A DNA stretch of 64,000 nt from Streptomyces sp. NBC_01481 (GCF_026339995.1 NZ_JAPEPT010000005.1:186001-250000), one strand, 5' to 3'. Numbered from the stretch's first letter, positions 22,899 through 33,554 are shown. Notes: a model not told the origin generated them from the letters alone. Numbers and translations are program-made.

Positions 22899-24338
22899 GT
22901 GACCCGGATCGTGATCATCGGCGGCGGACCCGGCGGATACGAGGCGGCCCTGGTGGGCGCCCAGCTCGGCGCGGAGGTGACCGTCGTCGACTGCGACGGC
23001 CTCGGCGGGGCTTCTGTGCTGACCGACTGCGTACCTTCCAAGACCCTGATCGCCACGGCCGAGGTGATGACGACCTTCGACTCCTCGCACGAGGAGCTGG
23101 GCATCATCGTGGCCGACGACACCCCGCCGATGGAGCAGTCCGCCCGGATCGTCGGCGTCGACCTCGGCAAGGTCAACCGACGGGTGAAGCGGCTCGCGCT
23201 CGCCCAGTCCCACGACATCACCGCCTCCGTCACCCGGGCAGGCGCCCGGGTGATGCGCGGCCGCGGCCGGCTGGTGGGCCGGCAGGCGATGGACGGCTCC
23301 CGCACGGTGGTCGTGACCGCCGCGGACGGCACCGAGGAGACGCTGACCGCCGACGCCGTGCTGCTCGCGACCGGCGGCCACCCGCGCGAGATCCCCGATG
23401 CGCTCCCCGACGGGGAGCGCATTCTGAACTGGACCCAGGTGTACGACCTCACCGAGCTCCCCGACGAGCTCATCGTGGTCGGCTCCGGCGTCACCGGCGC
23501 CGAGTTCGCCGGCGCGTACCAGGCGCTCGGCTCCCGGGTCACCCTCGTCTCCTCCCGCGACCGCGTGCTGCCGGGCGAGGACCCGGACGCCGCCGCGGTC
23601 CTGGAGGACGTCTTCCGCCGCCGCGGCATGAACGTCATGGCCCGCTCCCGCGCCGAGTCCGCCAAGCGCGTCGGCGACCGGGTCGAGGTCACGCTCTCCG
23701 ACGGCCGCGTCATCTCCGGCTCGCACTGCCTGATGGCGGTCGGCGCGATCCCCAACTCCGCGGGAATGGGCCTGGAGGAGGCCGGCGTCCGGCTCAGGGA
23801 CTCGGGCCACATCTGGACCGACAAGGTCTCCCGTACGAGCGCTCCCGGCGTGTATGCGGCCGGTGACGTCACCGGGGTCTTCGCACTCGCCTCCGTGGCG
23901 GCCATGCAGGGCCGTATCGCGATGTACCACTTCCTGGGCGACGCGGTGCAGCCGCTGAACCTCAAGACCGTCTCGTCCAACGTCTTCACCGACCCGGAGA
24001 TCGCGACCGTCGGCTACAGCCAGGCGGACGTCGACGGCGGCATCATCGACGCGCGCGTCGTCAAGCTGCCGCTGCTGCGCAACCCGCGCGCGAAGATGCA
24101 GGGCATCCGGGACGGCTTCGTCAAGATCTTCTGCCGCCCGGGCACGGGCATCGTGGTCGGCGGCGTGGTCGTCTCACCGCGCGCCAGCGAACTGATCCAT
24201 CCCATCTCGATCGCGGTCGACAACAATCTGACGGTGGAACAGATCGCAAACGCTTTCACCGTGTACCCCTCTCTGTCGGGGTCGATCGCCGAGGTGGCAC
24301 GGCAGTTGCACACCCGTAAGGCGACCGGCGAAGGGTGA
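22899..24338 (+). CDS. lpdA: NAD(P)H-quinone dehydrogenase, LpdA type
   Basis: 479 residues from GTG 22899 with GAGGCG upstream. FAD domain starts IVIIGGGPGGYEAAL; NAD domain near 175 (VVGSGVTGAEFAGAY); second FAD motif SAPGVYAAGDVTG near 310; dimerisation domain to the end. In true dihydrolipoamide dehydrogenases the redox pair is CxxxxC; here GGASVLTDCVPSK lacks the first Cys, as in mycobacterial LpdA (Rv3303c), a NAD(P)H:quinone oxidoreductase. So annotation as dihydrolipoamide dehydrogenase would be wrong. Divergent from the cyclotransferase gene. Confidence 0.87.
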   Translation: MTRIVIIGGGPGGYEAALVGAQLGAEVTVVDCDGLGGASVLTDCVPSKTLIATAEVMTTFDSSHEELGIIVADDTPPMEQSARIVGVDLGKVNRRVKRLALAQSHDITASVTRAGARVMRGRGRLVGRQAMDGSRTVVVTAADGTEETLTADAVLLATGGHPREIPDALPDGERILNWTQVYDLTELPDELIVVGSGVTGAEFAGAYQALGSRVTLVSSRDRVLPGEDPDAAAVLEDVFRRRGMNVMARSRAESAKRVGDRVEVTLSDGRVISGSHCLMAVGAIPNSAGMGLEEAGVRLRDSGHIWTDKVSRTSAPGVYAAGDVTGVFALASVAAMQGRIAMYHFLGDAVQPLNLKTVSSNVFTDPEIATVGYSQADVDGGIIDARVVKLPLLRNPRAKMQGIRDGFVKIFCRPGTGIVVGGVVVSPRASELIHPISIAVDNNLTVEQIANAFTVYPSLSGSIAEVARQLHTRKATGEG

Positions 24339-24493
24339 TGCGGGCGCAAACCCGACGAACCCCGGGCACTCCGCGCGGCAACCGATCAACTCCCGGGCCA
24401 CCCATACCACTTGGCGGTCCCGTCTGTGCGCAACTTCTGTTATTCGGCGCATAGTGCTGAAAAGTATCGGTCGGTCAGGTTACTGTCAGTTTC

Positions 24494-25447
24494 GTGTTCG
24501 CTGCAGAACGTCGCCAATTGATCCTCGAAATGGTGCGCGCCAACGGAGCCGTGTCGCTCCGTGAGCTCGCCCGCGTCGTCCAGACCTCCGAAGTGACCGT
24601 ACGGCGGGACGTGCGGGCTCTGGAGGCAGAAGGACTCCTCGACCGCCGTCACGGCGGTGCGGTACTGCCGGGCGGTTTTACGCGGGAGTCCGGCTTTCCG
24701 CAGAAATCCCTGTCCGCGACCGCGGAGAAGACGGCCATCGCCGATCTCGCCGCGGGCCTCGTCGAAGAAGGCGAGGCGATCGTGGTCGGAGCGGGGACGA
24801 CGACGCAGGAGCTGGCCCGCCGGCTCGCGCGCGTCCCCGGACTGACCGTCGTCACCAACTCCCTGCTCGTCGCCCAGGCGCTGGCCCATGCCAACCGGGT
24901 CGAAGTCGTCATGACCGGCGGGACGCTGCGTGGCTCCAACTACGCGCTGGTGGGCAGCGGGGCGGAGCAGTCCCTGCAGGGCCTGCGGGTGTCCCGGGCG
25001 TTCCTCTCGGGGAGCGGGCTGACGGCCGAGCGCGGGCTGTCCACGTCCAACATGCTCTCGGCGAGCGTCGACCGGGCGCTCGTCCAGGCCGCGGCGGAGG
25101 TCGTGGTCCTCGCGGACCACACCAAGCTGGGCACCGACACGATGTTCCAGACGGTGCCGACGGATGTGATCACGCGGCTGGTCACGGACGAGCCGCCGAC
25201 GCACGACGACCGGGCGGCGACGGAACTCCAGGCGCTGGCGGACCAGGGCGTCCAGATCGCGGTGGCGGGCTCGGGCGCGCCGTCGGACACGGCCGCGCCG
25301 GGCCGCCAGTCCCGCCGCGACGTCCCGCTCCCGTCCCAACGCCGCACCCGCGGCGGGGCGGGCCCGGGCCCTCAGCTGCGCAACGCCCTGACGTCGGAAC
25401 CTCCGGGGGAGAGGGCGGCGAGGGTGGCGGATCTGCGCCGGCGGTAG
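24494..25447 (+). CDS. DeoR-family transcriptional regulator
   Basis: 317 residues from GTG 24494. DeoR-type HTH at 3-58 (ERRQLILEMVRANGAVSLREL, SEVTVRRDVRALEAEGLLDR-HGGA), then the sugar-phosphate-sensing ISOCOT-like domain (VGAGTTTQELARRL, TGGTLRGSNYALVG, ADHTKLGTDTMF). The last about 60 residues are a low-complexity Pro/Arg/Gly tail. DeoR proteins respond to phosphorylated sugars; this gene is a linked candidate regulator of the nucleoside/deoxyribose genes, but no copy of the shared palindrome lies at its own promoter (24339-24493). Confidence 0.88.
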   Translation: MFAAERRQLILEMVRANGAVSLRELARVVQTSEVTVRRDVRALEAEGLLDRRHGGAVLPGGFTRESGFPQKSLSATAEKTAIADLAAGLVEEGEAIVVGAGTTTQELARRLARVPGLTVVTNSLLVAQALAHANRVEVVMTGGTLRGSNYALVGSGAEQSLQGLRVSRAFLSGSGLTAERGLSTSNMLSASVDRALVQAAAEVVVLADHTKLGTDTMFQTVPTDVITRLVTDEPPTHDDRAATELQALADQGVQIAVAGSGAPSDTAAPGRQSRRDVPLPSQRRTRGGAGPGPQLRNALTSEPPGERAARVADLRRR

Positions 25448-25454
25448 TTTGCGC

Positions 25455-25515
25455 GGGGGCTTGTTCCCCCACCCCGCCCTCCCCCTACGGCCTGGCGGCC
25501 GTGGGAGGTACCCCC
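25455..25515. repeat. R3 repeat copy 2
   Basis: Identical over 61 bp to 20847-20907, directly after the DeoR gene; followed by ACTGGGGCTTCGCCCCAGA, a terminator-like hairpin. Confidence 0.75.
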
Positions 25516-25738
25516 ATCCCGTAACTGGGGCTTCGCCCCAGACCCCTGGGGGGAGGGTTGGTGGGGGCTGACGCCCCCACGCCCCGAGACTCCAGCGGCT
25601 TCGCCGCGGAGAGGTAGCGTCGCCTCGGCGGCTTGGCCGCGGAGAAAGACCGCAGGGGCTGGCGCCCCTCGCACCCGCGCCTGCGGCAGCTTCGCGCTGC
25701 GGTACCAACACCGGTGGGCCCGCGTGCCCCTACCTTCC

Positions 25739-25869
25739 CGATGGGGAGGGGCGGTCCAGGGTCGTCCCCGCGTTTCCAGCGGTCGTGGTGGGCGTGGGCC
25801 CCAGCGGGCGTTGGTGGTTGCTGTCCCGTGGGTGGTTTCGCGGGCGAACCCCCGATTGGCGGCCAACAC
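25739..25869. repeat. R2 repeat, copy c (extended form)
   Basis: About 131 bp, near-identical to 21119-21247 (shared flanks GGGGAGGGGCGGT and CGATTGGCGGCCAACAC) with small indels. Confidence 0.68.
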
Positions 25870-25944
25870 CGGGTGCCCTTACGAACCCGTCATCGCCACC
25901 GACGCCGAGGAGTCGAGCCCGACGGCGCTTGTACCGGGTCCGTG

Positions 25945-26032
25945 GGTGCCGTGGGCCAGGGGGCGTTGGTGGTGGGTGCCCGGTGGGTGGTCTCGCGGGC
26001 GAACCGCCGCGCACCGCAGCCCGTCGGTGGGA
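25945..26032. repeat. R2 repeat, copy d
   Basis: Core GGGGGCGTTGGTGGTGGGTG then GGTGGGTGGTCTCGCGGGCG and AACCGCCGCGCACCGCAGCC; the right flank matches copy a at 21098. Confidence 0.6.
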
Positions 26033-26338
26033 ACCCGCACCACACGTCACCGGCGCACGCCGGACCGCCGGACCCGCACCCCATGGCGGGCCCCGCGCCA
26101 CGGACCGCCTGAGCCCGAGCCACCGGACCCCGCATGCCACGGCGCCGGGCACACCGCACCGCAAGCCCGGATCACGGCGCCCCGGACCGCTCAGGCCCGC
26201 CCGCTGCGGCACCGCCGCGCACCGCGGAGGTCCGTGACCGGTGTGGTTCCTTCGGCGCGAAGCTGCCGATCCCGGGGTCCGGGGCTTGCCCCGGTTGAGG
26301 GAAGGGGCGGGGAGGGGAAAGGCCCCGCGCAGCGGCCC

Positions 26339-26932
26339 CTACGCCCCGCCCTCCCCCTTCAACCCCCGCAGCGTCAGCATCAGCAGTCTGTCCGCCAACT
26401 CCGCGTCCCCCGGCTCCTCTTCCGCCGCCAGTGCGATCGCGTTCGTCAGCTGCATCAGGTCGCCGATCGAGACATCCGCCCGCACCGCCCCGCTCTCCTG
26501 CGCCCGGATCAGCAGCCGTTCGCCCGCCTCGCGGAGCGGCACGCTGCATGCCGACAGTGCCGAAGTCTCGTCGTGCGAGGCCGACATGAGCGCTCGGGCC
26601 AGCCCGCGGTACTCACCCGCATGGGTGATGAGGGCGCGCAGCCACTCCACCAGCGCCCCGCAGGGCTGCTCCGCCGAGGCCAGTTCGCCCGAGCGCTCCA
26701 GCAGTGCGGCCAGCGCCTCCTGGAAGACCGCGCTCATCATCGCGTGGCGGCTGGGGAAGTGCCGGTACAGCGTGCCGATGCCCACGCCCGACCGCCGCGC
26801 GATCTCTTCGAGCGAGGCGTCGGTGCCGTACTCGGCGAAGACGGCGCGCGCTTCGGTCAGCAGCCGTTCGTAGTTGCGGCGCGCGTCCGCCCGCATCGGC
26901 CGCGGCGAGCCGACTGCCGTACTGGTCGCCAT
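26339..26932 (-). CDS. TetR-family transcriptional regulator
   Basis: 197 residues from ATG 26932, with GGGAGGA upstream. HTH at about 20-65 (YERLLTEARAVFAEYGTDAS, GVGIGTLYRHFPSRHAMM) followed by a helical ligand-binding domain. The regulated gene is unknown; the neighbour upstream is the acyl-CoA carboxylase alpha gene on the same strand, separated by a strong terminator, so it is likely transcribed on its own. Confidence 0.88.
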   Translation of the reverse strand: MATSTAVGSPRPMRADARRNYERLLTEARAVFAEYGTDASLEEIARRSGVGIGTLYRHFPSRHAMMSAVFQEALAALLERSGELASAEQPCGALVEWLRALITHAGEYRGLARALMSASHDETSALSACSVPLREAGERLLIRAQESGAVRADVSIGDLMQLTNAIALAAEEEPGDAELADRLLMLTLRGLKGEGGA

Positions 26933-26986
26933 CGCGTCGTCCTCCCTGAGTCCGCCCCCGGCGTTCAGTGTCCAGGATGCATACGC

Positions 26987-27023
26987 GTGGGGCCTGCCCG
27001 TCGTCGTACCGGGCAGGCCCCAC
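26987..27023 (-). terminator. Terminator after the acyl-CoA carboxylase alpha gene
   Basis: Arms GTGGGGCCTGCCCG (26987-27000) and CGGGCAGGCCCCAC (27010-27023), a perfect 14-bp stem with a 9-nt loop, 23 bp beyond the stop codon. Confidence 0.82.
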
Positions 27024-27046
27024 ACTCGTAGACAATCGACCGGACG

Positions 27047-28801
27047 TCAGTCCTTGATCTCGCAGATCATCGCACCCGACGAGATCGACGCGCCGACCTC
27101 GGCCGACAGGCCCTTGATCGTGCCGGAGCGGTGCGCGTTCAGCGGCTGCTCCATCTTCATCGCCTCCAGGACGACGACGAGGTCGCCCTCGTTGACCTCC
27201 TGGCCCTCCTCGACCGCGATCTTGACGATCGTGCCCTGCATCGGAGAGGCAAGGGTGTCACCCGAAGCCGCCGAGGCTGACTTCTTCGCGGCGCGGCGCT
27301 TGGGCTTGGCGCCCGCTGCCAGGCCGGTGCGGGCCAGTGTCATGCCCAGCGAGGACGGCAGCGAGACCTCCAGGCGCTTGCCGCCGACCTCGACGATGAC
27401 CGTCTCGCGGCCCGGCTCGTCCTCGGTGTCCGCGTCGCTGGGCGCCGCGAAGGGCTTGATCTCGTTGACGAACTCCGTCTCGATCCACCGGGTGTGGACC
27501 CGGAAGGGGTCCGCGGTGAACGCCGGGTCGGTGACGACCGCGCGGTGGAAGGGGATGGCGGTGGCCATGCCCTCGACGTTGAACTCCTCCAGCGCCCGCG
27601 CCGCACGCTGCAGCGCCTGCTCGCGCGTCGCGCCGGTGACGATCAGCTTGGCCAGCAGCGAGTCCCAGGCGGGGCCGATCACCGAACCGGTCTCGACGCC
27701 CGCGTCGAGGCGCACACCCGGACCGGACGGCGGCGCGAAGGTGGTCACCGTGCCGGGGGCCGGGAGGAAGCCCCGGCCCGGGTCCTCGCCGTTGATGCGG
27801 AACTCGAAGGAGTGACCGCGCACCGCCGGGTCGCCGTAGCCGAGCTCCTCGCCGTCGGCGATACGGAACATCTCGCGGACCAGGTCGATGCCGGTGACCT
27901 CTTCGGTGACCGGGTGTTCCACCTGGAGACGGGTGTTGACCTCCAGGAAGGAGATCGTGCCGTCGACACCGACGAGGAACTCGACGGTGCCCGCGCCGAC
28001 GTAACCGGCCTCCTTGAGGATGGCCTTGGACGCGGCGTACAGCTCGGCGTTCTGCGCCTCGGAGAGGAAGGGCGCGGGCGCCTCCTCGACCAGCTTCTGG
28101 TGGCGGCGCTGGAGCGAGCAGTCACGCGTGGAGACGACGACGACATTGCCGTGGCTGTCGGCCAGGCACTGGGTCTCGACGTGCCGCGGCTTGTCCAGGT
28201 AGCGCTCGACGAAGCACTCGCCGCGCCCGAAGGCGGCGACGGCCTCGCGTACCGCGGAGTCGTACAGCTCCGGCACCTCTTCGAGGGTGCGGGCGACCTT
28301 CAGACCGCGGCCGCCACCGCCGAACGCCGCCTTGATCGCGATCGGCAGCCCGTTCTCCCGGGCGAAGGCGACGACCTCGTCGGCGCCGGAGACCGGGTCG
28401 GGCGTACCGGCGACCAGCGGCGCGCCGGCGCGCTGGGCGATATGACGAGCGGCGACCTTGTCACCCAGATCGCGGATCGCCTGCGGCGGCGGACCGATCC
28501 AGGTCAGACCGGCGTCCAGCACGGCCTGCGCGAAGTCCGCGTTCTCCGAGAGGAAGCCGTATCCGGGGTGGATGGCGTCCGCTCCCGAGTCCTTCGCGGC
28601 CTGGAGCACCTTTGCCATGTCCAGGTAGCTGGCGGCCGGGGTGTCACCGCCCAGGGCGAACGCCTCGTCGGCCGCGCGGACATGCAATGCGTCCCGGTCC
28701 GGATCGGCGTAGACGGCTACGCTCGCGATCCCGGCGTCCCGGCAGGCACGGGCAACGCGGACAGCGATTTCGCCACGGTTGGCGATGAGCACCTTGCGCA
28801 C
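27047..28801 (-). CDS. accA2: Acyl-CoA carboxylase alpha chain (biotin carboxylase plus biotin carrier)
   Basis: 584 residues from GTG 28801 with GGAGGG upstream; the longer frame to 28936 lacks conserved sequence. Biotin carboxylase domain 1-450 (RKVLIANRGEIAVRVARACR, FGGGGRGLKVARTLEE, EVNTRLQVEHPVTEEVTGID) and a C-terminal biotin carrier domain whose lysine lies in LEAMKMEQPL near 549. It carboxylates biotin for the transfer to acetyl- or propionyl-CoA, giving malonyl- or methylmalonyl-CoA for fatty acids and polyketides. Partner genes (beta and epsilon subunits and biotin ligase) lie at 30.7-33.4 kb. Confidence 0.94.
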   Translation of the reverse strand: MRKVLIANRGEIAVRVARACRDAGIASVAVYADPDRDALHVRAADEAFALGGDTPAASYLDMAKVLQAAKDSGADAIHPGYGFLSENADFAQAVLDAGLTWIGPPPQAIRDLGDKVAARHIAQRAGAPLVAGTPDPVSGADEVVAFARENGLPIAIKAAFGGGGRGLKVARTLEEVPELYDSAVREAVAAFGRGECFVERYLDKPRHVETQCLADSHGNVVVVSTRDCSLQRRHQKLVEEAPAPFLSEAQNAELYAASKAILKEAGYVGAGTVEFLVGVDGTISFLEVNTRLQVEHPVTEEVTGIDLVREMFRIADGEELGYGDPAVRGHSFEFRINGEDPGRGFLPAPGTVTTFAPPSGPGVRLDAGVETGSVIGPAWDSLLAKLIVTGATREQALQRAARALEEFNVEGMATAIPFHRAVVTDPAFTADPFRVHTRWIETEFVNEIKPFAAPSDADTEDEPGRETVIVEVGGKRLEVSLPSSLGMTLARTGLAAGAKPKRRAAKKSASAASGDTLASPMQGTIVKIAVEEGQEVNEGDLVVVLEAMKMEQPLNAHRSGTIKGLSAEVGASISSGAMICEIKD

Positions 28802-29157
28802 GATGGCTCCCTCCTTGAAACAAGCTGAGTTTAGGGAAGCCGCACACCGTCCTTCGACCCGTCCCCAATGGTGAGCTATGCCACACGGAGCGTGATTCGA
28901 GGCTCGCGCAAGTCGCGAAATCCCTTGTCGCACCAAGGTACGACGGGTTCCTTCCTCGCACAGTAACCCCGTGGTGTGGCACAGGTCTCTGTTCTGGGCG
29001 CCAGCGGCCGGGCGCGTTTCTTTGTCGAGTCCCTACGAATGGCCCAATGATTCTTTGCTGTGAGACCGAGCGTGCCGCGCCCCTTGTCCTGCCCTTTACC
29101 CGTTAGTAGCGTTCGCGATGTCGTACGTACTTCCGGTAACAGAGGGTTGGGGGCGCC
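28802..29157. other. 356-bp divergent promoter region
   Basis: Between the divergent carboxylase and membrane-protein genes. No credible gene; noticeably less G+C-rich than its surroundings (for example near 28870-29060), as expected for promoters. No obvious palindrome shared with other sites. Confidence 0.5.
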
Positions 29158-29613
29158 GTGGCGCGCAGACCGGTGGCCGTGGTGGCCGCGCTTGTTCTGC
29201 TGGTGGAGGCCATCGGCATCGTGGTGATCAACGGGATCCTCGCCACGTTCCTCGAGAAGCAGAGCATGTCGCTCGCCGACCTGGACCCGGACGCGATGGT
29301 CACGGGCACGTGGGTGATGGGCGCCGTCTTCGGCCTCTACCTCGCCGCCTGCGGTGTGGTCCTGCTGCTGACCGGCCTGCGCGACCGGGCCCCGGGGCGC
29401 GGGGCCCGGATCCTGCTGATCTCGTGCGCGATCACGCACGGCGTGCTGGGCGCGCTCACGGTGGGTCTCGTCGGCTGGGACGCGTTCGCGTTCATGATGG
29501 TCGTGCTCGCACTGATCGTCCTGGTGCTGCTGGCGTATGGAAATGGCGGGAAGCCACAGAAGGAAGAGACCCGCAACGAACCCGCTCCGACGAACGGCGC
29601 CGCACCTGCCTGA
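29158..29613 (+). CDS. Small polytopic membrane protein
   Basis: 151 residues from GTG 29158. Four predicted transmembrane helices: VVAALVLLVEAIGIVVI, VMGAVFGLYLAACGVVLLL, ILLISCAITHGVLGALTVGL and AFMMVVLALIVLVLLAY, with a charged C-terminal tail. The order is conserved in Streptomyces next to the acyl-CoA carboxylase gene, but no function is known. Convergent with the Maf gene. Confidence 0.82.
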   Translation: MARRPVAVVAALVLLVEAIGIVVINGILATFLEKQSMSLADLDPDAMVTGTWVMGAVFGLYLAACGVVLLLTGLRDRAPGRGARILLISCAITHGVLGALTVGLVGWDAFAFMMVVLALIVLVLLAYGNGGKPQKEETRNEPAPTNGAAPA

Positions 29614-29735
29614 GCGGGATCCGAGCCGGTCGTGAGGCGGGCCCGAGCCCGCCCTCACCGGGCCCCGAGCCGGTGTCGAGTCTGACGTGATTCTGACGCT
29701 CGACTGACGTCAACCCGCCCCGGGGCTGGGGTGCT

Positions 29736-30344
29736 TCAGTCCGTCCACAGATCCGTGATCGAGAAGCCGAGCTCGGCCAGCAGTGTGCGCAGCAGCGGCA
29801 GCGAGAGCCCGATCACGTTGCCGTGGTCGCCGTCGATGGAGTCGATGAACGGCGCCGAGCGGCCGTCCAGCGTGAACGCGCCCGCCACGTGCAGCGGTTC
29901 GCCGCTCGCGACGTACGCGGCGATCTCGGCGTCCGTCGGCTCGCCGAAGCGCACGGTCGTCGAGGCGGTCGCCGACGCGCTGCGGCCGGTCGCCGTGTCC
30001 GTCACGCAGTGGCCGGTCTGCAGGATGCCGGAGCGGCCGCGCATGCGCTTCCAGCGGGCGGTCGCGTCCTCCGCGTCGGCCGGCTTGCCCAGGGCCTCGC
30101 CGTCGAGTTCGAGGACCGAGTCGCAGCCGATGACGAGCGCGCCGGAGGCCTCCGGGCGCGCGGCCACGGCGGCCGCCTTCGCCTCGGCGAGTACCAGGGC
30201 CATCTCGGCCGGGGTCGGTGCGCTCAGCGCGTCCTCGTCGACGCCGCTGACGATCACTTCGGGGGCGAGTCCGGCCTGGCGCAGCAGATTGAGGCGCGCG
30301 GGCGAGGCGGAGCCGAGGACGAGACGGGGGCGCTGAGCGGTCAT
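29736..30344 (-). CDS. maf: Maf-like nucleotide pyrophosphatase
   Basis: 202 residues from ATG 30344 (MTAQRPRLVLGSASPARLNL). The Maf signature is LVLGSASPARLNLLRQAG at the start, then AKAAAVAARPEASGALVIGCD near 70 with the catalytic Asp-containing loop, and FIDSIDGDHGNVIGLSLPL near 170. Maf proteins hydrolyse modified or canonical NTPs and influence septation. It sits in the carboxylase cluster downstream of the 42-residue membrane protein gene. Confidence 0.9.
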   Translation of the reverse strand: MTAQRPRLVLGSASPARLNLLRQAGLAPEVIVSGVDEDALSAPTPAEMALVLAEAKAAAVAARPEASGALVIGCDSVLELDGEALGKPADAEDATARWKRMRGRSGILQTGHCVTDTATGRSASATASTTVRFGEPTDAEIAAYVASGEPLHVAGAFTLDGRSAPFIDSIDGDHGNVIGLSLPLLRTLLAELGFSITDLWTD

Positions 30345-30364
30345 GGGGTCATCGTAGGCGGCGG

Positions 30365-30493
30365 TCAGTGCAGCCCGACCACGAACATCGCCACCACCAT
30401 CGCGAGGGCCAGCAGGAGGCCCGCGCGGCGCATCATCGCCTGCGTCTCGCGCAGCTCTTTCGGAGGCTCGTTCTCCGGGTCGGACCACAGCAT
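30365..30493 (-). CDS. mmpB: 42-residue single-pass membrane protein (MmpB-like)
   Basis: Too short for most gene callers: ATG 30493 to TGA 30365. The sequence has an acidic/proline N-terminus (LWSDPENEPPKELRE), an amphipathic stretch and a C-terminal membrane helix (GLLLALAMVVAMFVVGLH). This matches, as I remember it, the small Streptomyces morphogenic membrane protein MmpB; the name is less sure than the gene. It lies between the carboxylase epsilon gene and maf, 20 bp ahead of the Maf start, so probably co-transcribed with maf. Confidence 0.78.
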   Translation of the reverse strand: MLWSDPENEPPKELRETQAMMRRAGLLLALAMVVAMFVVGLH

Positions 30494-30621
30494 GTCTTCG
30501 ATCCTGCTGCGGGGAGCCGGGCGGCGCCTGAGTACGGGTACTCAACCGGCGGGCCGCCAACGGGCCAATTTCCGGTGTCGCGAGGACTACGTGGCTGCTG
30601 TTCCGTCAGGGGCTCATGCTC

Positions 30622-30665
30622 TCGGTCGCCGGACGGGCTGACATGTCAGCCCGTCCGGCGACCGG
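30622..30665. terminator. Long perfect palindrome between epsilon-subunit and MmpB-like genes
   Basis: Arms 30623-30643 and 30644-30664 are exact complements (21 bp, no spacer; CGGTCGCCGGACGGGCTGAC half). As RNA it folds into a hairpin with a small loop. It sits 10 bp beyond the epsilon-subunit stop and probably ends the pccB-accE transcript. Confidence 0.75.
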
Positions 30666-30674
30666 GACGCGGGC

Positions 30675-30881
30675 TCAGACCGGCCAGTGGCTGCGGGCCC
30701 ACGCCCGCGGGCCCGGCAGCGGCCTTCGCGTGCGGGCGATCCGCGCCGGGTCCGACCACTGTTCCGGCAGGAGTGGCGCGCCCTCCACCGCCGCGGCCGT
30801 CGCCGCGGCGCGTGCCTGAACCACCGCAAGTGCGGCGGCCAGTTCCTCCGGGGTGGGATTTCCTCGTACGACCTTGATCAT
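30675..30881 (-). CDS. accE: Acyl-CoA carboxylase epsilon subunit
   Basis: 68 residues. The short epsilon subunits of actinobacterial acyl-CoA carboxylases start with a motif close to IKVVRGNPTPEELAAALAVV, as here, and end with a WxRxxxW-type tail (here PRAWARSHWPV). They stabilise and stimulate the alpha-beta complex. It follows the beta-subunit gene by 14 bp in the same direction, confirming the assignment. Confidence 0.92.
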   Translation of the reverse strand: MIKVVRGNPTPEELAAALAVVQARAAATAAAVEGAPLLPEQWSDPARIARTRRPLPGPRAWARSHWPV

Positions 30882-30895
30882 CGTCAGGTCCCTTC

Positions 30896-32479
<1,584 letters not shown>

Positions 32480-32588
32480 CGGGATGCGGCTCCCTGGCTG
32501 GTCACGGGGTCGGTGGCTACTGACTCGTAGCGTATCGGCGCGCATACCGTTCGGCAGTGCGTCGTTTACCACACCTAACCTGGCTTGC

Positions 32589-33446
32589 ATGACGCCTGAG
32601 AATGCGCCCCGGAGCCGCTGGTCCGACCTCGACCGGCCGCCGCTGAACGAAGCCGCGCTGCGCCACTCGCTGCTGCAGCCGGGCGGGCTGTGGACCTCTT
32701 TCGACATCGTGCCCGAGACCGGGTCCACCAACTCCGACCTGGCGGCCAGAGCCGCGTCCCTGGAGGAGGGGGCCGTGCTCGTCGCCGAGGTGCAGACGGC
32801 CGGGCGGGGACGCCTGGACCGCACCTGGTCGGCGCCCCCGCGGTCCGGGCTGTTCGTCTCCGTACTGCTGAAGCCCGGAGCGGACATCCCGGTCGAGCGC
32901 TGGGGCTGGCTGCCGCTGCTCGCCGGGGTGGCGTCCGCGGCGGGTCTCGCCCGCGCCGCCGGGGTGGACATGTACCTCAAATGGCCCAATGACCTGCTGG
33001 TAAAGATCGACGGTGAGGAGCGCAAGACCGGCGGGATCCTCGCCGAGCGGTCGGGCGACGACGCTGTCGTCATCGGTATCGGCCTCAATGTCACCCTGCG
33101 TGCCGAGGAGCTGCCGGTCCCGGAGGCGGGCTCCCTGGCCCTCGCGAACGCGATCTCCACCGACCGTGACCCGCTGCTGCGGGCCGTGCTGCGCTCGCTG
33201 GAGCAGTGGTACGGCGACTGGCGCGCGGCGGGCGGCGACCCGGGCCTCTCGGGGCTCCAGGAGGCGTACGCGGCGGGCTGCGCGACGCTGGGACGGAGCG
33301 TACGGGCCGAGCTGCCCGGCGAACGCTCGGTGATCGGCGAGGCGGTCGCGATCGACGGCGACGGGCGGCTGGTGCTGTCCACGGAGGGCGGGGGGCGGCA
33401 GGCGATCAGTGCGGGCGACATCGTGCACCTGCGGCCGGCCGGATGA
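32589..33446 (+). CDS. birA: Biotin-[acyl-CoA carboxylase] ligase
   Basis: 285 residues from ATG 32589. The biotin-protein ligase motifs are TGSTNSDL near 45, the biotinyl-AMP loop QTAGRGRLDRTW near 70, and KWPNDLLVKIDGEERKTGGI near 125. A small C-terminal SH3-like domain follows. No N-terminal HTH, so it is a monofunctional ligase, not the regulatory type. It biotinylates the carrier lysine of the alpha chain; divergent from pccB, 109 bp between starts. Confidence 0.92.
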   Translation: MTPENAPRSRWSDLDRPPLNEAALRHSLLQPGGLWTSFDIVPETGSTNSDLAARAASLEEGAVLVAEVQTAGRGRLDRTWSAPPRSGLFVSVLLKPGADIPVERWGWLPLLAGVASAAGLARAAGVDMYLKWPNDLLVKIDGEERKTGGILAERSGDDAVVIGIGLNVTLRAEELPVPEAGSLALANAISTDRDPLLRAVLRSLEQWYGDWRAAGGDPGLSGLQEAYAAGCATLGRSVRAELPGERSVIGEAVAIDGDGRLVLSTEGGGRQAISAGDIVHLRPAG

Positions 33447-33554
33447 ACCGGCTGGGCGGCCGGGACGTGAGCTAGGGCACACCTGCCGTATCGTTGAGGC
33501 GATCGAGCGACAGATCGGCAGGGCAGTGCGCAGGGAACGGGCAGGAGGCGGCTG

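Larger units (their letters stand above)
25448..26338. other. 891-bp gene-free, repeat-filled region
   Basis: No credible gene in either strand. It contains the second R3 copy (25455-25515), an R2 extended copy (25739-25869), a further R2 copy (25945-26032) and GC-rich spacer. Open frames here read through repeats and have no homologous-looking motifs. Confidence 0.65.

Noticed and set aside
22899..24338. Annotation as dihydrolipoamide dehydrogenase
   Set aside because: The first active-site Cys is missing (GGASVLTDCVPSK), matching LpdA quinone reductases instead.
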